The notes under the pieces were generated by a model, which made no database searches, was not told the origin of the DNA, and saw only the letters and a list, made by a program, of their open reading frames with translations. Positions 27,788 to 37,310 of a stretch of DNA of 64,000 bases are shown one piece after another. The stretch's first letter is position 1, and each line of letters begins with the position of its first letter. This DNA comes from Rhizobacter terrae (GTDB lineage: Bacteria; Pseudomonadota; Gammaproteobacteria; Burkholderiales; Burkholderiaceae_C). The DNA lies in contig NZ_QUSW01000001.1 of the NCBI RefSeq assembly GCF_003852895.1, forward strand, positions 248,001 through 312,000, given 5' to 3'. The position numbers were made by a program, and so were the translations under genes.

Positions 27788-29341
27788 ATGGCCGAGCCGA
27801 TCCTCATCGCCAAGCACGACAAGACCGAAGCCTTCCTGCTGCCTTCGCTGGCCAACCGCCACGGGCTCATCACCGGTGCGACCGGCACCGGCAAGACCAT
27901 CACCTTGCAGACGCTGGCCGAGAACCTGAGCCGCATCGGCGTGCCGGTGTTCATGGCCGACGTGAAGGGCGACCTCACCGGCATCACGCAGGCGGGCAAG
28001 CTCAGCGACAAGCTCGCGGGCATCCTCAAGGAGCGCGGGCTGGACGCGCCCGAATCCGCCGCCTGCCCCGCCACGCTGTGGGACGTGTTCGGCGAGCAGG
28101 GCCACCCGGTGCGCGCCACCGTGAGCGACATGGGCCCGCTGCTGCTGTCGCGCATGCTGGCGCTCAACGAGACGCAGCAAGGCGTGCTGCAACTCGTGTT
28201 CAAGATCGCTGACGACCACGGCCTCTTGCTGCTGGACCTGAAGGACCTGCGCGCGATGCTCCAGCACGTGGGCGACAACGCGGCGGACTTCACCACCGAG
28301 TACGGCAACGTGAGCGCCGCCAGCATCGGCGCCATCCAGCGCGGGCTGCTGCAGATCCAGGAGCAAGGCGGCGACAAGTTCTTCGGCGAGCCCATGCTCA
28401 ACATCGCCGACTTCATGCAGACCGACAGCGGCAAGGGCGTGATCAACATCCTCGCCGCCGACAAGCTCATGAACTCGCCGCGCTTGTACGCCACCTTCTT
28501 GCTGTGGATGCTCTCCGAGCTGTTCGAGCAGTTGCCCGAAGTGGGCGACCTGGACCAGCCCAAGCTCGCCTTCTTCTTCGACGAAGCGCACCTCTTGTTC
28601 AACGAGGCGCCCAAGGCACTGGTCGAACGCATCGAGCTGGTGGTGCGCCTGGTGCGCAGCAAGGGCGTGGGCGTGTACTTCGTGACGCAGAACCCGCTGG
28701 ACATTCCCGACTCGGTGCTGGCCCAGTTGGGCAACCGCGTCCAGCATGCCCTGCGCGCGTTCACGCCGCGCGACCAGAAGGCGGTGAAGGCGGCGGCCAG
28801 CACCATGCGGGCCAATCCGAAGATCGACATCGAGACGGCCATCACCGAGCTGGCCGTGGGCGAAGCGCTGGTGAGCTTCCTCGACGACAAGGGCCGGCCC
28901 AGCGTGACCGAGCGGCTGTTCGTGCTGCCGCCGGGCAGCCAGATCGGGCCGATCACCGGTGAGCAACGCAAGGCCTTGGTCGCGAACTCGCTGGTGGCCG
29001 GCGTGTACGAGAAGGTGGTGGACCGCGAATCGGCTTACGAGAAGCTCAAGGGGCGGGCTGCGGCTGCGCCCGAAGCGGCACCCGCGCCGGCCCCGCAGGC
29101 CGCACCGTCCCAGCCGGCGGGCCCAGGTGCGCCGGCCGCCGCACCGGCGCCTTCATCGGGTGCCGGGAGCTGGCTGAGCGATATCGCCGGCGGCCTGTTG
29201 CGCGGCTCCGGCCGCAAGGACTCAGTGCTGGAGACGGTGGCCAAGTCGGCCGCGCGCTCCATCGGCTCCACCGTGGGCCGCGAGATCATCCGCGGCGTGC
29301 TGGGAAGCATCCTGGGGGGCGGAAACTCGCGCCGCCGCTAA
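27788..29341 (+). CDS. HerA/YjgR-like ATPase (DUF853)
   Basis: A 517-residue P-loop ATPase of the DUF853/YjgR family, related to the HerA-FtsK group. Walker A (GATGTGKT) is at about residues 30-37, Walker B ([12 protein letters not shown]) near 258, and the sensor region [21 protein letters not shown] near 298. An alanine/proline-rich linker near residues 420-455 leads to a short C-terminal helix and a glycine/arginine end. ATG 27788 begins [12 protein letters not shown]. The physiological role of YjgR is not firmly known. It is separated from yebC by a divergent promoter region. Confidence 0.9.
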   Translation: MAEPILIAKHDKTEAFLLPSLANRHGLITGATGTGKTITLQTLAENLSRIGVPVFMADVKGDLTGITQAGKLSDKLAGILKERGLDAPESAACPATLWDVFGEQGHPVRATVSDMGPLLLSRMLALNETQQGVLQLVFKIADDHGLLLLDLKDLRAMLQHVGDNAADFTTEYGNVSAASIGAIQRGLLQIQEQGGDKFFGEPMLNIADFMQTDSGKGVINILAADKLMNSPRLYATFLLWMLSELFEQLPEVGDLDQPKLAFFFDEAHLLFNEAPKALVERIELVVRLVRSKGVGVYFVTQNPLDIPDSVLAQLGNRVQHALRAFTPRDQKAVKAAASTMRANPKIDIETAITELAVGEALVSFLDDKGRPSVTERLFVLPPGSQIGPITGEQRKALVANSLVAGVYEKVVDRESAYEKLKGRAAAAPEAAPAPAPQAAPSQPAGPGAPAAAPAPSSGAGSWLSDIAGGLLRGSGRKDSVLETVAKSAARSIGSTVGREIIRGVLGSILGGGNSRRR

Positions 29342-29342
29342 G

Positions 29343-29373
29343 TTTTCCGAGGCCGGAACCGGGCCTCGGAAAA
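29343..29373. terminator. Hairpin after the YjgR-like gene
   Basis: A 12-base-pair stem (29343-29354 and 29362-29373, TTTTCCGAGGCC and its complement) with a seven-base loop begins two bases after the stop codon. The plus strand ends in A residues rather than T, so it is not a textbook intrinsic terminator, though the stem is strong. It could stop RNA polymerase or protect the 3' end. Confidence 0.5.
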
Positions 29374-29531
29374 AACTTCTGCGCCACCCCGGCCACAGCC
29401 GGATTCCCCTGGACGACACCTCGTGTTGCGGGGCAGGCACGCTCGTTGCCGAAAGCGTTCGCCTTCATCGGTGGACCACCGGCAGTCAGCGCGTCCAAGC
29501 AAGCAACCTTTCGTCCTTGGGAGTTCCGTTC

Positions 29532-30068
29532 ATGACATTCGCAGAGAAATTCGCGCCCGCATTGGCGCTCGCGGCCAGCCTTTTCCTGCCGCAGGCGCAT
29601 GCGGCATTGGGCGACAGCCTGGTCGCCTCGGGCGGCGACGTCGTCATCCGCTTCGAGGGATCGGATGCCGGCTATGACAGCCTCATCAGCGTCAATGGGT
29701 CGGCCGAGATCTTCCCGAACCATGCCACGCTCGTGGGCACGGAGTGGGACCTGGGCACCTTCGCGGCGGGCACCGCCATCGACGTGGTGCTGCATGTGCT
29801 GAACACCGGCGCCGTATTCCATTCGGGCAGCGGCGCCGGCAACGTGGACGGCCTGGCGCATGCCTGGGTGACCACCGACGCCACCGGCCGCACCTTCGTG
29901 AGCTTCGAGGACCTCGTGGGCGGCGGTGACCGCGACTACAACGACCACATGTTCTCGTTCCTGGGCGTCACGAGCCCGGTGCCGGAGCCCACCTCCATCG
30001 CGCTGCTGCTCGCAGGGCTGGGCGTGCTGGGGTTCCTTGCGTCGCGCCTGCACCGGGACGATCGATGA
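29532..30068 (+). CDS. PEP-CTERM-sorted protein with DUF4114 domain
   Basis: A 178-residue secreted protein. A signal peptide (residues 1-25, ending QAHA) is followed by a beta-rich domain containing GGGDRDYNDHMFSF, the signature of DUF4114, and the C-terminal sorting signal VPEPTSIALLLAGLGVLGF with a basic tail (SRLHRDDR). In PEP-CTERM systems, exosortase cleaves at this signal and the protein is exported, often into the extracellular matrix. ATG 29532 is preferred over an upstream start because it begins a normal signal peptide. No exosortase gene is in this window. Confidence 0.88.
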   Translation: MTFAEKFAPALALAASLFLPQAHAALGDSLVASGGDVVIRFEGSDAGYDSLISVNGSAEIFPNHATLVGTEWDLGTFAAGTAIDVVLHVLNTGAVFHSGSGAGNVDGLAHAWVTTDATGRTFVSFEDLVGGGDRDYNDHMFSFLGVTSPVPEPTSIALLLAGLGVLGFLASRLHRDDR

Positions 30069-30079
30069 TCTTCCTCTGA

Positions 30080-30568
30080 TCAGGCCGCCATGCGCTGCGG
30101 GGCCGGGTAGCCCCGCACTTCCAGATCGTGCTTGTCCTCGGCGACTGCGGCGAGAAGTTCACGCCGCACCTGGCCCTTCAGCACGCCGCCCAGGAAGCCG
30201 AGGAAGCGCGGCACCGGCAGGCGGATGGTGATGCCCACCACCGTCGCGTCGCGGCCATCCGGGGTGCGCCCGGACCGGAAGCGGAAGTCCAGCGAGCCGC
30301 CCTGGTTGAAACCCTCCACCGAGCGGTCCACCATGCGCATCCCGTCCGCATCGATCTCGCGGACGAAGACGTCGCGCTGGACGATGCCCAGCAGCTTCAC
30401 CTCCTGCACGTAGCGCGCGCTGCGCTCCGACACCGACAGGATCTCGAAGCGCAGCTTGGGATGCACGTTGGCCGCGATGTGGTGCCGCAGGTCGGCGAAC
30501 TGCGCCCGCACGCTGTTCAGCGGGGCGGCGATGAGTTCTTCATGGCTCACTTCGACGAATCGGGTCAT
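30080..30568 (-). CDS. SRPBCC-fold protein
   Basis: A 162-residue protein of the START/SRPBCC ligand-binding superfamily. It begins TRFVEVSHEELIAAPLNSVRAQFADL, the usual first strand and helix of that fold, and has the curved sheet pattern up to the C-terminal helix (LKGQVRRELLAAVAEDKHDLE). These proteins bind a hydrophobic ligand or act as cyclases or dehydratases. The start is ATG 30568. It converges on the PEP-CTERM gene and is divergent from the carbamoyltransferase-like gene. The ligand is unknown. Confidence 0.75.
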   Translation of the reverse strand: MTRFVEVSHEELIAAPLNSVRAQFADLRHHIAANVHPKLRFEILSVSERSARYVQEVKLLGIVQRDVFVREIDADGMRMVDRSVEGFNQGGSLDFRFRSGRTPDGRDATVVGITIRLPVPRFLGFLGGVLKGQVRRELLAAVAEDKHDLEVRGYPAPQRMAA

Positions 30569-30672
30569 GGGTGCCTCCGGGTTTCTGTCAGGGCGTATAC
30601 GCGCCGATCGCCAGACCGGATGCGCCGGCATACTGGCCCCCCTTGGTCCCGGGGCTGGATGCCCATCCATCG

Positions 30673-31470
30673 ATGAACTTGATCGGACTCGCCGACTTGA
30701 CCCGCCAGGATGTTCGCGACCTCTGGGCGTCTGTGCGCTCGCCAGCCGTGCCCCTGGGCGGCAACGTGGCCTGGTCCTTCGAAGGCAATGGCATCCGCAC
30801 GCGGACCACCTTCATCCAGGCGTTCCGCGAGCTGGGGCTGTCGTTCGTCGAACTGCCCAACTTCCTCAAGACCGGCGAGCGAGCCCGCGACCTGGCGGGC
30901 TACCTGGACCCGTTCTACGACGTGTACGTGATCCGCGAATCGAACCATGCGCGGCTGGCGGAATTCGCTGCGGCGTCGAAACGGCCGGTGGTCAACGCCA
31001 TGTCCAGCGAAGGGCACCCCTGCGAGGTGCTGACGGACGCGTACTTCATCGACAGCAGCATCAAGCCCCTCGAGGAAGCCCGCATCTGCCTGTGGGGTCC
31101 GCCCACCAACGTGATGCGGTCATGGCACGAGCTGGCCCAGGTGATGGGCTTCACGGTCATCCATGCCTGCGACCCGCGCTGGCACGAGGCCAAGGCGAAC
31201 GTGCAGTTCACGGCGTACTGTGAACAACCGATGGACGTGGTCATCACCGACGCGTGGCCCGCCGGAGCAGACGATGCCGCCTGGTCACTGACAACGGCGC
31301 ACCTGGCCCTCATGGGCCAGCCGCGGTTGCTGCCCACACCGCCCTTCTCCATCGGCCGGGAACTGGCGTTCGATCCCCTGGCCTGGCCTGGCTTCACCGG
31401 CTATGCGCAAAAGGAGCTGCTCCTGCCAGTGCACAGGGCCATCCTGCAACAAGCCATGTCACGCCCATGA
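30673..31470 (+). CDS. Carbamoyltransferase-fold protein (ornithine carbamoyltransferase-like)
   Basis: A 265-residue protein resembling ornithine/aspartate carbamoyltransferases. The N-terminus NLIGLADLTRQDVRDL matches their first helix. The carbamoyl-phosphate loop, normally STRTR, appears as SFEGNGIRTRTTF at residues 35-47. HPCEVLTDAYF near 115 matches the HP-x-Q-x-L-x-D block, but the glutamine is glutamate. The C-terminal ornithine-binding HCLP motif is not clear and the protein is shorter than the usual 300-330 residues, so a divergent or non-catalytic function is possible. ATG 31467 of the next gene overlaps its stop. Confidence 0.65.
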   Translation: MNLIGLADLTRQDVRDLWASVRSPAVPLGGNVAWSFEGNGIRTRTTFIQAFRELGLSFVELPNFLKTGERARDLAGYLDPFYDVYVIRESNHARLAEFAAASKRPVVNAMSSEGHPCEVLTDAYFIDSSIKPLEEARICLWGPPTNVMRSWHELAQVMGFTVIHACDPRWHEAKANVQFTAYCEQPMDVVITDAWPAGADDAAWSLTTAHLALMGQPRLLPTPPFSIGRELAFDPLAWPGFTGYAQKELLLPVHRAILQQAMSRP

Positions 31471-31970
31471 AACGCCTCGCTCCGGGAACCTTGCTGTCGG
31501 CCGCCCTCCTCGCGACCAGCCAAGCCGTCGCGGCCGGGCATTGCAAAACGGACGAGGTGACGTATTTCCAATGCACCATCGGCTCGACCGGCAAGGTCGT
31601 GGCCTTGTGCGGCAACGAACTCTTCGACCCGGCCACCAACGAGCGGCGCGCGAGCACCTGGCTCCAATACCGGTACGGCGCGCCGGGGAAGGTCGAGCTG
31701 GCCTTTCCACAGGCCCGTGCCGGGTCCGTCGAGCAGTTCACCGGCGAGTACCACCACCCCTACCACGGCTTCTACTACGGTTTGTCGTTCAACAGGAAGA
31801 ACGTGGACTACGCGCTGGTCCACGTGGAATCGGAAACCCGCTTCTACGGTATCGAAGTCACGATGGGCAAGCGCGTGGTGCAGATGCCCTGCATCGGGCA
31901 ACCCGAGGTCAACCTGGAGCACTCGCCCAACGACTTCTTCCGCCTGGTGCAGGAGCTGTCGCCCCGTTGA
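31467..31970 (+). CDS. Secreted protein of unknown function
   Basis: A 167-residue protein with a signal peptide (residues 1-23, ending AVAAG) and a beta-rich mature part with cysteines at about 26, 36 and 49 (CKTDE, QCTIG, ALCGN) and 142 (MPCIG), which could form disulfides. I do not recognise a family. It overlaps the carbamoyltransferase-like gene by four bases (ATGA) and so is translationally coupled to it. It converges on the sigma-54 activator gene 12 bases later. Confidence 0.75.
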   Translation: MKRLAPGTLLSAALLATSQAVAAGHCKTDEVTYFQCTIGSTGKVVALCGNELFDPATNERRASTWLQYRYGAPGKVELAFPQARAGSVEQFTGEYHHPYHGFYYGLSFNRKNVDYALVHVESETRFYGIEVTMGKRVVQMPCIGQPEVNLEHSPNDFFRLVQELSPR

Positions 31971-31982
31971 ACGATTCGCGCC

Positions 31983-33092
<1,110 letters not shown>

Positions 33093-33475
33093 CCGTTCTC
33101 CGATGTAGCCTGTACTTCTGAGCGCATAGAAGATTCTGGAAATTGGGCTCTTCGCGATCGGCGCCAAAGGCCGATCGACAGAGGGTGGGCGAGCATACGA
33201 GCAAGAAGCCCTCCCATTCCTCAAGCCACTAGACAATCAGGGGACACGCGGGTTAATCGCGGTCATCGCTGCGTCACGAATGCAAGAGCAAGACGCTGCA
33301 CAGCGAGTCGAGGCGACCGAGTGTCAGGGCGAACCCGTATCAGAGTCGATGCTCGACACAAACACTTTGTAAGTTGATCGACGCGCAGCTTTCGTGTCGT
33401 AAGCGAGTCGCAACAGAAACGCTTCCAAGCCGGAGTTGGCAACGCAATTCGCGCAAGGCCCTCAGGGCATCGCGG
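33093..33475. other. Intergenic region between the sigma-54 activator and the M14 peptidase
   Basis: This 383-base gap lies between the start of the activator gene and the stop of the peptidase gene. No gene or RNA is recognised. The only structure found is an eight-base-pair inverted repeat, annotated at 33155-33177. Base composition is mildly lower in G+C than the neighbours. Confidence 0.5.
33155..33177. promoter_or_regulatory. Inverted repeat upstream of the sigma-54 activator
   Basis: CGATCGGC (33155-33162) and GCCGATCG (33170-33177) flank a seven-base spacer about 60 bases upstream of the activator start. The size suits a dimeric regulator such as the Fis-type protein itself, but no second site was found to support this. 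Confidence 0.3.
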
Positions 33476-35203
33476 TCATGGAAGCACGCTCATCTTCGCG
33501 ACGGGCCGCGACATCACGCGGGCCTGGGCATCCAGGCTCGTGACCACGCCGTTGGCGAAGTAGCTGTTCTGCGTGTCGGGCTCCATGGCCGCGATGACCA
33601 GGTTGGCCAGCGGCTGGTCCAGCGGCACGTAATAGCTGCCGGCCTTCACGTCGATGAGCGAAGGCACGGTCTGAACCTGCACCTTCACGATGCCGTTGAT
33701 GTCGGCCACCGTGCCGCGCACGTCGGGCCGCGCCGTGGTCTCGCGCGAGAGTTCGCGGTAGGTCTCGGCGCGCATGTCGCCAAGCTCGCCCAGCTGCATC
33801 ACCGTCACGCCCAGGCCGCGCAGCTTGAGCACCGCATCGGTCTGGTCGTTGGACAGCCAGTAGCCGCAAGGCCGCACCCGCGTCTTCACGGGCCGCAGAT
33901 CCAGCGATGAATCCCACACGACGTTGATCGGCTTGTCCGCGCCGGTCACGGGGTCGATCATCTGCAGCACGTACTGGCCCGTCGTGGCGGCGGCCTCGAC
34001 CACGGCTTCGCCCTGGCAGGCCTGCGAACTCACCTCCTGCTCGACGAAGCCCTTCACCTTGGCCAGGTCGGCCGCGCGCGTGGCGGCGCTGTTGAGGATG
34101 CTGTGCAGCGCCGTGACGTGCGTGAACACGCGCCGCTTCAGATGCAGCCGGCCGATGCCCACGCCGCGCGTCTCGATGAGGAAGCTCACCGCGTTCTTCA
34201 GGCCGTTCACGTTGCGGCCGGTGTCGGGCTGCACGCCGCCCATGGACACCTTCTTGTCCGACAGGTCGGTCGAGGTCGTGTAGTACCACTCGGTGCTGAT
34301 GCCCTCGGCCTTGAAGCTGGCCAGGAGCGGCTGGCGGAACCACTCCTCCGCCGCCTTGGTGATGAAAGGCGGCTCGTTGGCCGTCATCGCGTACTGCACC
34401 AGGGCATCGAACTTCTGCACTGCGTCGAACTTCTGCACGTAGCGGCCCACCACGGAGTACTCGTGCGAGTCGACGATGACCGCCGGCTTGAACTCGCGAG
34501 CGAGCTGGGCTTGCGCCTGCGCCTCGGGCGTCTTGAGCAGCAGGTGGTCGCGGTTCATGTCGACGCCGCTGGCGGTAACGCGGTTGCTGTCGTGCGCACC
34601 ATCGGGGTTGGCGCGCGGCAGCATCACCACGTTGATGCGGTCCAGCAGCGGCTCCAGCTTGCCGCCGGCCAGCTCCTGCGCAATCACCAGCAAGGCCTCG
34701 CTGCCGGCGGGCTCGTCGCCATGCTGCTGGCCCACGAGCATCACGGTGATGCGGCCGGACTTCACGATGGAAGCCGGGTCGGTGTCGGGCAGCTTGGTGA
34801 AGAGCAGTCCCTCGATGGGCTGGTCGGCCTGCGAGCGGCCCAGGCTCAGCAGCTGGATGGTGGCGCGCCCGGCGCCGCCGCTGCGCTCCAGGCCGCGGAT
34901 CAGCGCACGCAGTTCGTCGTTGCTGGTGAAGTCGCTGCGGCCAGGCGCGAAGGCCGGTGTCGGCAGCTGGACGAGCGGATCAGGGAAACGCGCGGCGACG
35001 GCCTCGGCATAGGGAAGCTTGGACGCCGTGGCAGGTGCGCTCGAAGACGAGGACGCAGACACCGGCGTCTGCGCGACCCGTACCGGCTCGGCCGATGTCG
35101 CCGATACCGCCCGCCCCGAGGTCGTGGCGCAGGCCAGCAGGCTGGCCGACAAGGCCATCGTCATCCACCAGCGTCCACCTGCGACCACCCAGCTTTGCGA
35201 CAT
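33476..35203 (-). CDS. M14-family zinc carboxypeptidase lipoprotein
   Basis: A 575-residue protein. The N-terminal signal ends in the lipobox LLAC, suggesting a lipidated outer-membrane or periplasmic location. The M14 fold shows as QQHGDEPAGSEALL (metal-binding H and E), PRANPDGA, VDSHEYSV (third metal ligand) and FLIETRGVGIGR (catalytic glutamate). It cleaves C-terminal residues of peptides. A six-residue unit VQKFDA is repeated in tandem in the sequence KFDAVQKFDALVQY. ATG 35203 is preferred; the longer frame upstream has no signal peptide. Its substrate is unknown. Confidence 0.87.
   Translation of the reverse strand: MSQSWVVAGGRWWMTMALSASLLACATTSGRAVSATSAEPVRVAQTPVSASSSSSAPATASKLPYAEAVAARFPDPLVQLPTPAFAPGRSDFTSNDELRALIRGLERSGGAGRATIQLLSLGRSQADQPIEGLLFTKLPDTDPASIVKSGRITVMLVGQQHGDEPAGSEALLVIAQELAGGKLEPLLDRINVVMLPRANPDGAHDSNRVTASGVDMNRDHLLLKTPEAQAQAQLAREFKPAVIVDSHEYSVVGRYVQKFDAVQKFDALVQYAMTANEPPFITKAAEEWFRQPLLASFKAEGISTEWYYTTSTDLSDKKVSMGGVQPDTGRNVNGLKNAVSFLIETRGVGIGRLHLKRRVFTHVTALHSILNSAATRAADLAKVKGFVEQEVSSQACQGEAVVEAAATTGQYVLQMIDPVTGADKPINVVWDSSLDLRPVKTRVRPCGYWLSNDQTDAVLKLRGLGVTVMQLGELGDMRAETYRELSRETTARPDVRGTVADINGIVKVQVQTVPSLIDVKAGSYYVPLDQPLANLVIAAMEPDTQNSYFANGVVTSLDAQARVMSRPVAKMSVLP
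34409..34438. repeat. 18-base tandem duplication inside the M14 peptidase gene
   Basis: GAACTTCTGCAC occurs at 34409-34420 and again at 34427-34438, giving an in-frame 18-base duplication that encodes the doubled six-residue segment noted for the peptidase. Confidence 0.8.
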
Positions 35204-35387
35204 CACGTGCTCCCAATCCCGCTCCCTTGCGGGACGGCAAATATAAGCCCGGCATCCGACGGCTCGCGTCCGTTCCTCGCACCGGCGATGCATCCGAACC
35301 GACCAGACATCCGTAAGCGCAAAGCCAGCCCGGAGTCCGCCCTTGTTCCCACCCCAAGCCGTCGCCCTGCCCATGCCGCCACCGAGG

Positions 35388-36128
35388 ATGTGTGCGGATA
35401 GCGGGCGCCATGGCGATCTGCTAAGTTCACCCTCGCCCGGGCCGCAGGGGGCGGCGCCGGAGCCAGCCTGGAAAACGACCGCCTTGTCCACGGTGCCCGC
35501 CATTGCCGATGCCGCCAACGCCGCTGTGCTGGATGCAGCCGATGCTGCGTCGGCCACGGGCCGGCGCGCTCACCGCGACGCCGAGCTGGTGGCGCTGCTG
35601 CAATCGGCCGCCGCCGGCAACGCCAACGCCTTCGAGCGCTTCTACGACCTCACCACCTGCTATGCACAGACCCTGGCGCGCCGCATGCTGAACGCCGCCG
35701 ACGTGGAAGACGTGGTGGCTGACGCCTACTTCCAGGCCTGGCGCGACAGCCGCAGCTTCGACCCCGAGCGCGGCAGTCCGGTCACCTGGCTGCTCACCAT
35801 CGTGCGCAGCCGCGCGCTGGACCTGCTGCGCAGGCGCCGGGCATCGCCCGAGCAGCCTGCGGACGATGCCGACGCTCATGCATCGACGGATGCGGACAGC
35901 CCCGGCCCGCTGGACCTGCTGCAGACCATCGAGTCACGCACCCGGCTGCACGCCGCGCTGTTGACGCTCTCGCCGCAGGAGCGCTGGGTGCTGGCCCTGG
36001 CCTACTACCGCGAACTCAGCCACCGCGAGGTCTGCGAGCAGACCGGCATGCCGCTGGGCACGGTGAAATCGCTCATCCTTCGCGCGCAGGCCAAGCTGCG
36101 CGCCCTGCTGGCGGAGGTCGCCGAGTGA
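35388..36128 (+). CDS. ECF-type RNA polymerase sigma factor
   Basis: A sigma-70 family factor of the extracytoplasmic-function type (246 residues with this start). Sigma region 2 is clear (RRMLNAADVEDVVADAYFQ and WLLTIVRSRALDLLRRRR) and region 4 shows as LSPQERWVLALAYYRELSHREVC and GTVKSLILRAQAKL. The usual length is 170-200, so the first 60-70 residues (alanine-rich) may be an extra domain or the true start may be downstream; ATG 35373, ATG 35388 or a later codon all remain open. Its stop overlaps the GTG of the cupin anti-sigma gene by four bases, so the pair is co-translated. Confidence 0.82.
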   Translation: MCADSGRHGDLLSSPSPGPQGAAPEPAWKTTALSTVPAIADAANAAVLDAADAASATGRRAHRDAELVALLQSAAAGNANAFERFYDLTTCYAQTLARRMLNAADVEDVVADAYFQAWRDSRSFDPERGSPVTWLLTIVRSRALDLLRRRRASPEQPADDADAHASTDADSPGPLDLLQTIESRTRLHAALLTLSPQERWVLALAYYRELSHREVCEQTGMPLGTVKSLILRAQAKLRALLAEVAE

Positions 36129-36586
36129 ACGACGACGACCTGATCCGCCTGGACGAGGACATCCTCGCCGCCTTCGACGCCGCGCAGGCGGTGCAGCCCG
36201 TGCCCGACGAGGTGTCGGCGCGCATCAAGAGCCGGCTGTTCAACCGCATCGCCGACACCGAGGCCGCGCAGGTCGCCATCGCGCCCGAGGGCGGCAAGTG
36301 GCGGCCGTTCGGGCCGGGGGTGGAAATCAAGGTGCTGCACAAGCACGAGGGCGTCATGTCCTACCTGCTGCGCATGGCACCGGGCTCGGAGCTGCCCAAC
36401 CACCGGCATCCGCACGACGAGGAGTGCGTGGTGGTCGAAGGCAGGGTGCAGATGGGCGAGGTGAGCATGGGCCCGGGCGGCTACCTCATGGAACGCGCCG
36501 GTACCTTGCACCCGCCGCTGCGCACGGTGGACGGCGCGGTGATCTTCCTGCGCGGGGCGGCGCCGAAGGTCGAGCAGCTGATCTGA
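36125..36586 (+). CDS. ChrR-like cupin anti-sigma factor
   Basis: A 153-residue protein paired with the ECF sigma factor. It has a helical N-terminal region (residues 1-45) and a C-terminal cupin domain (NHRHPHDEECVVVEG with likely metal ligands). In ChrR-type anti-sigma factors the N-terminal domain holds the sigma factor and the cupin senses singlet oxygen or another signal. The zinc-binding H-x3-C-x2-C motif of classic ChrR is not present in the N-terminal part. Start is a GTG at 36125 within GTGA. Confidence 0.75.
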   Translation: MNDDDLIRLDEDILAAFDAAQAVQPVPDEVSARIKSRLFNRIADTEAAQVAIAPEGGKWRPFGPGVEIKVLHKHEGVMSYLLRMAPGSELPNHRHPHDEECVVVEGRVQMGEVSMGPGGYLMERAGTLHPPLRTVDGAVIFLRGAAPKVEQLI

Positions 36587-36730
36587 ACCGGCCCCGGCGC
36601 CGGCATTTCGCGCCGATTCCCGACATCTCGCGCCTCCCGGTGGCGCTTCGTCGCAGGCCTGTCGCGGCCGGCAAACCCCTTGGGCACAGTGCGCTCACTC
36701 GATCCACTCACCAACCAAGGGACACGCACC

Positions 36731-37246
36731 ATGATCACCTCCATCCTCCAATACACCCCCGTCTGGGTCTGGGGCCTGCTGGCCGGCCTGATCGCCCTGG
36801 GCACGTCGATGGCCTTCACCCGCGAGATCACCCTGCGCCGCGCCACCATCATGCCGCTGGCCATGGTGGGCCTGTCGCTGTACGGCGTCGCGTCCGTCTT
36901 CTCGCACCAGCCCCTGGCGCTCGGGGCCTGGGCCGTCGGCCTGGCCGTCAGCGCCTCGATCGCCATCGGCATGGGCATCGGCCGCGGTGCGGCATGGGTC
37001 CCCGAGACCCGCCTGCTGCGCGTACCCGGCAGCTGGTGGCCGCTGGTGGTCATCCTCGGCATCTTCATCACCAAGTTCGCCGTGGGCGTCACCCTGGCCC
37101 TGCACCCGGACTTCGCCCGCGACTCGGCCTTCGCCACCAGCGTCGGCCTCGTCTACGGCGCCTTCAGCGGCGTGTTCCTGGGCCGCGGCACGGCGCTGTG
37201 GAAGGCGGCACAAGCCGGCATCGCCCGCGCCACCAGCCTGGCCTGA
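36731..37246 (+). CDS. Small integral membrane protein, DUF6622-like
   Basis: A 171-residue protein with about five hydrophobic segments (VWVWGLLAGLIALG, IMPLAMVGLSLYGVA, LGAWAVGLAVSASIAIG, WWPLVVILGIFITKFAVGV and a C-terminal VGLVYGAFSGVFLGR). The pattern fits the DUF6622 group, but no function is known for it. ATG 36731 follows a GGGACACGCACC leader with a weak ribosome site. The gene precedes the LytS-type kinase by 64 bases and may be co-transcribed with it. Confidence 0.7.
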   Translation: MITSILQYTPVWVWGLLAGLIALGTSMAFTREITLRRATIMPLAMVGLSLYGVASVFSHQPLALGAWAVGLAVSASIAIGMGIGRGAAWVPETRLLRVPGSWWPLVVILGIFITKFAVGVTLALHPDFARDSAFATSVGLVYGAFSGVFLGRGTALWKAAQAGIARATSLA

Positions 37247-37310
37247 ACACAAGACTTGCCGCCCCACGCTCAGGGAATGCCCGGGGCGTGGGGCTGAGAC
37301 AGAATCGGCG

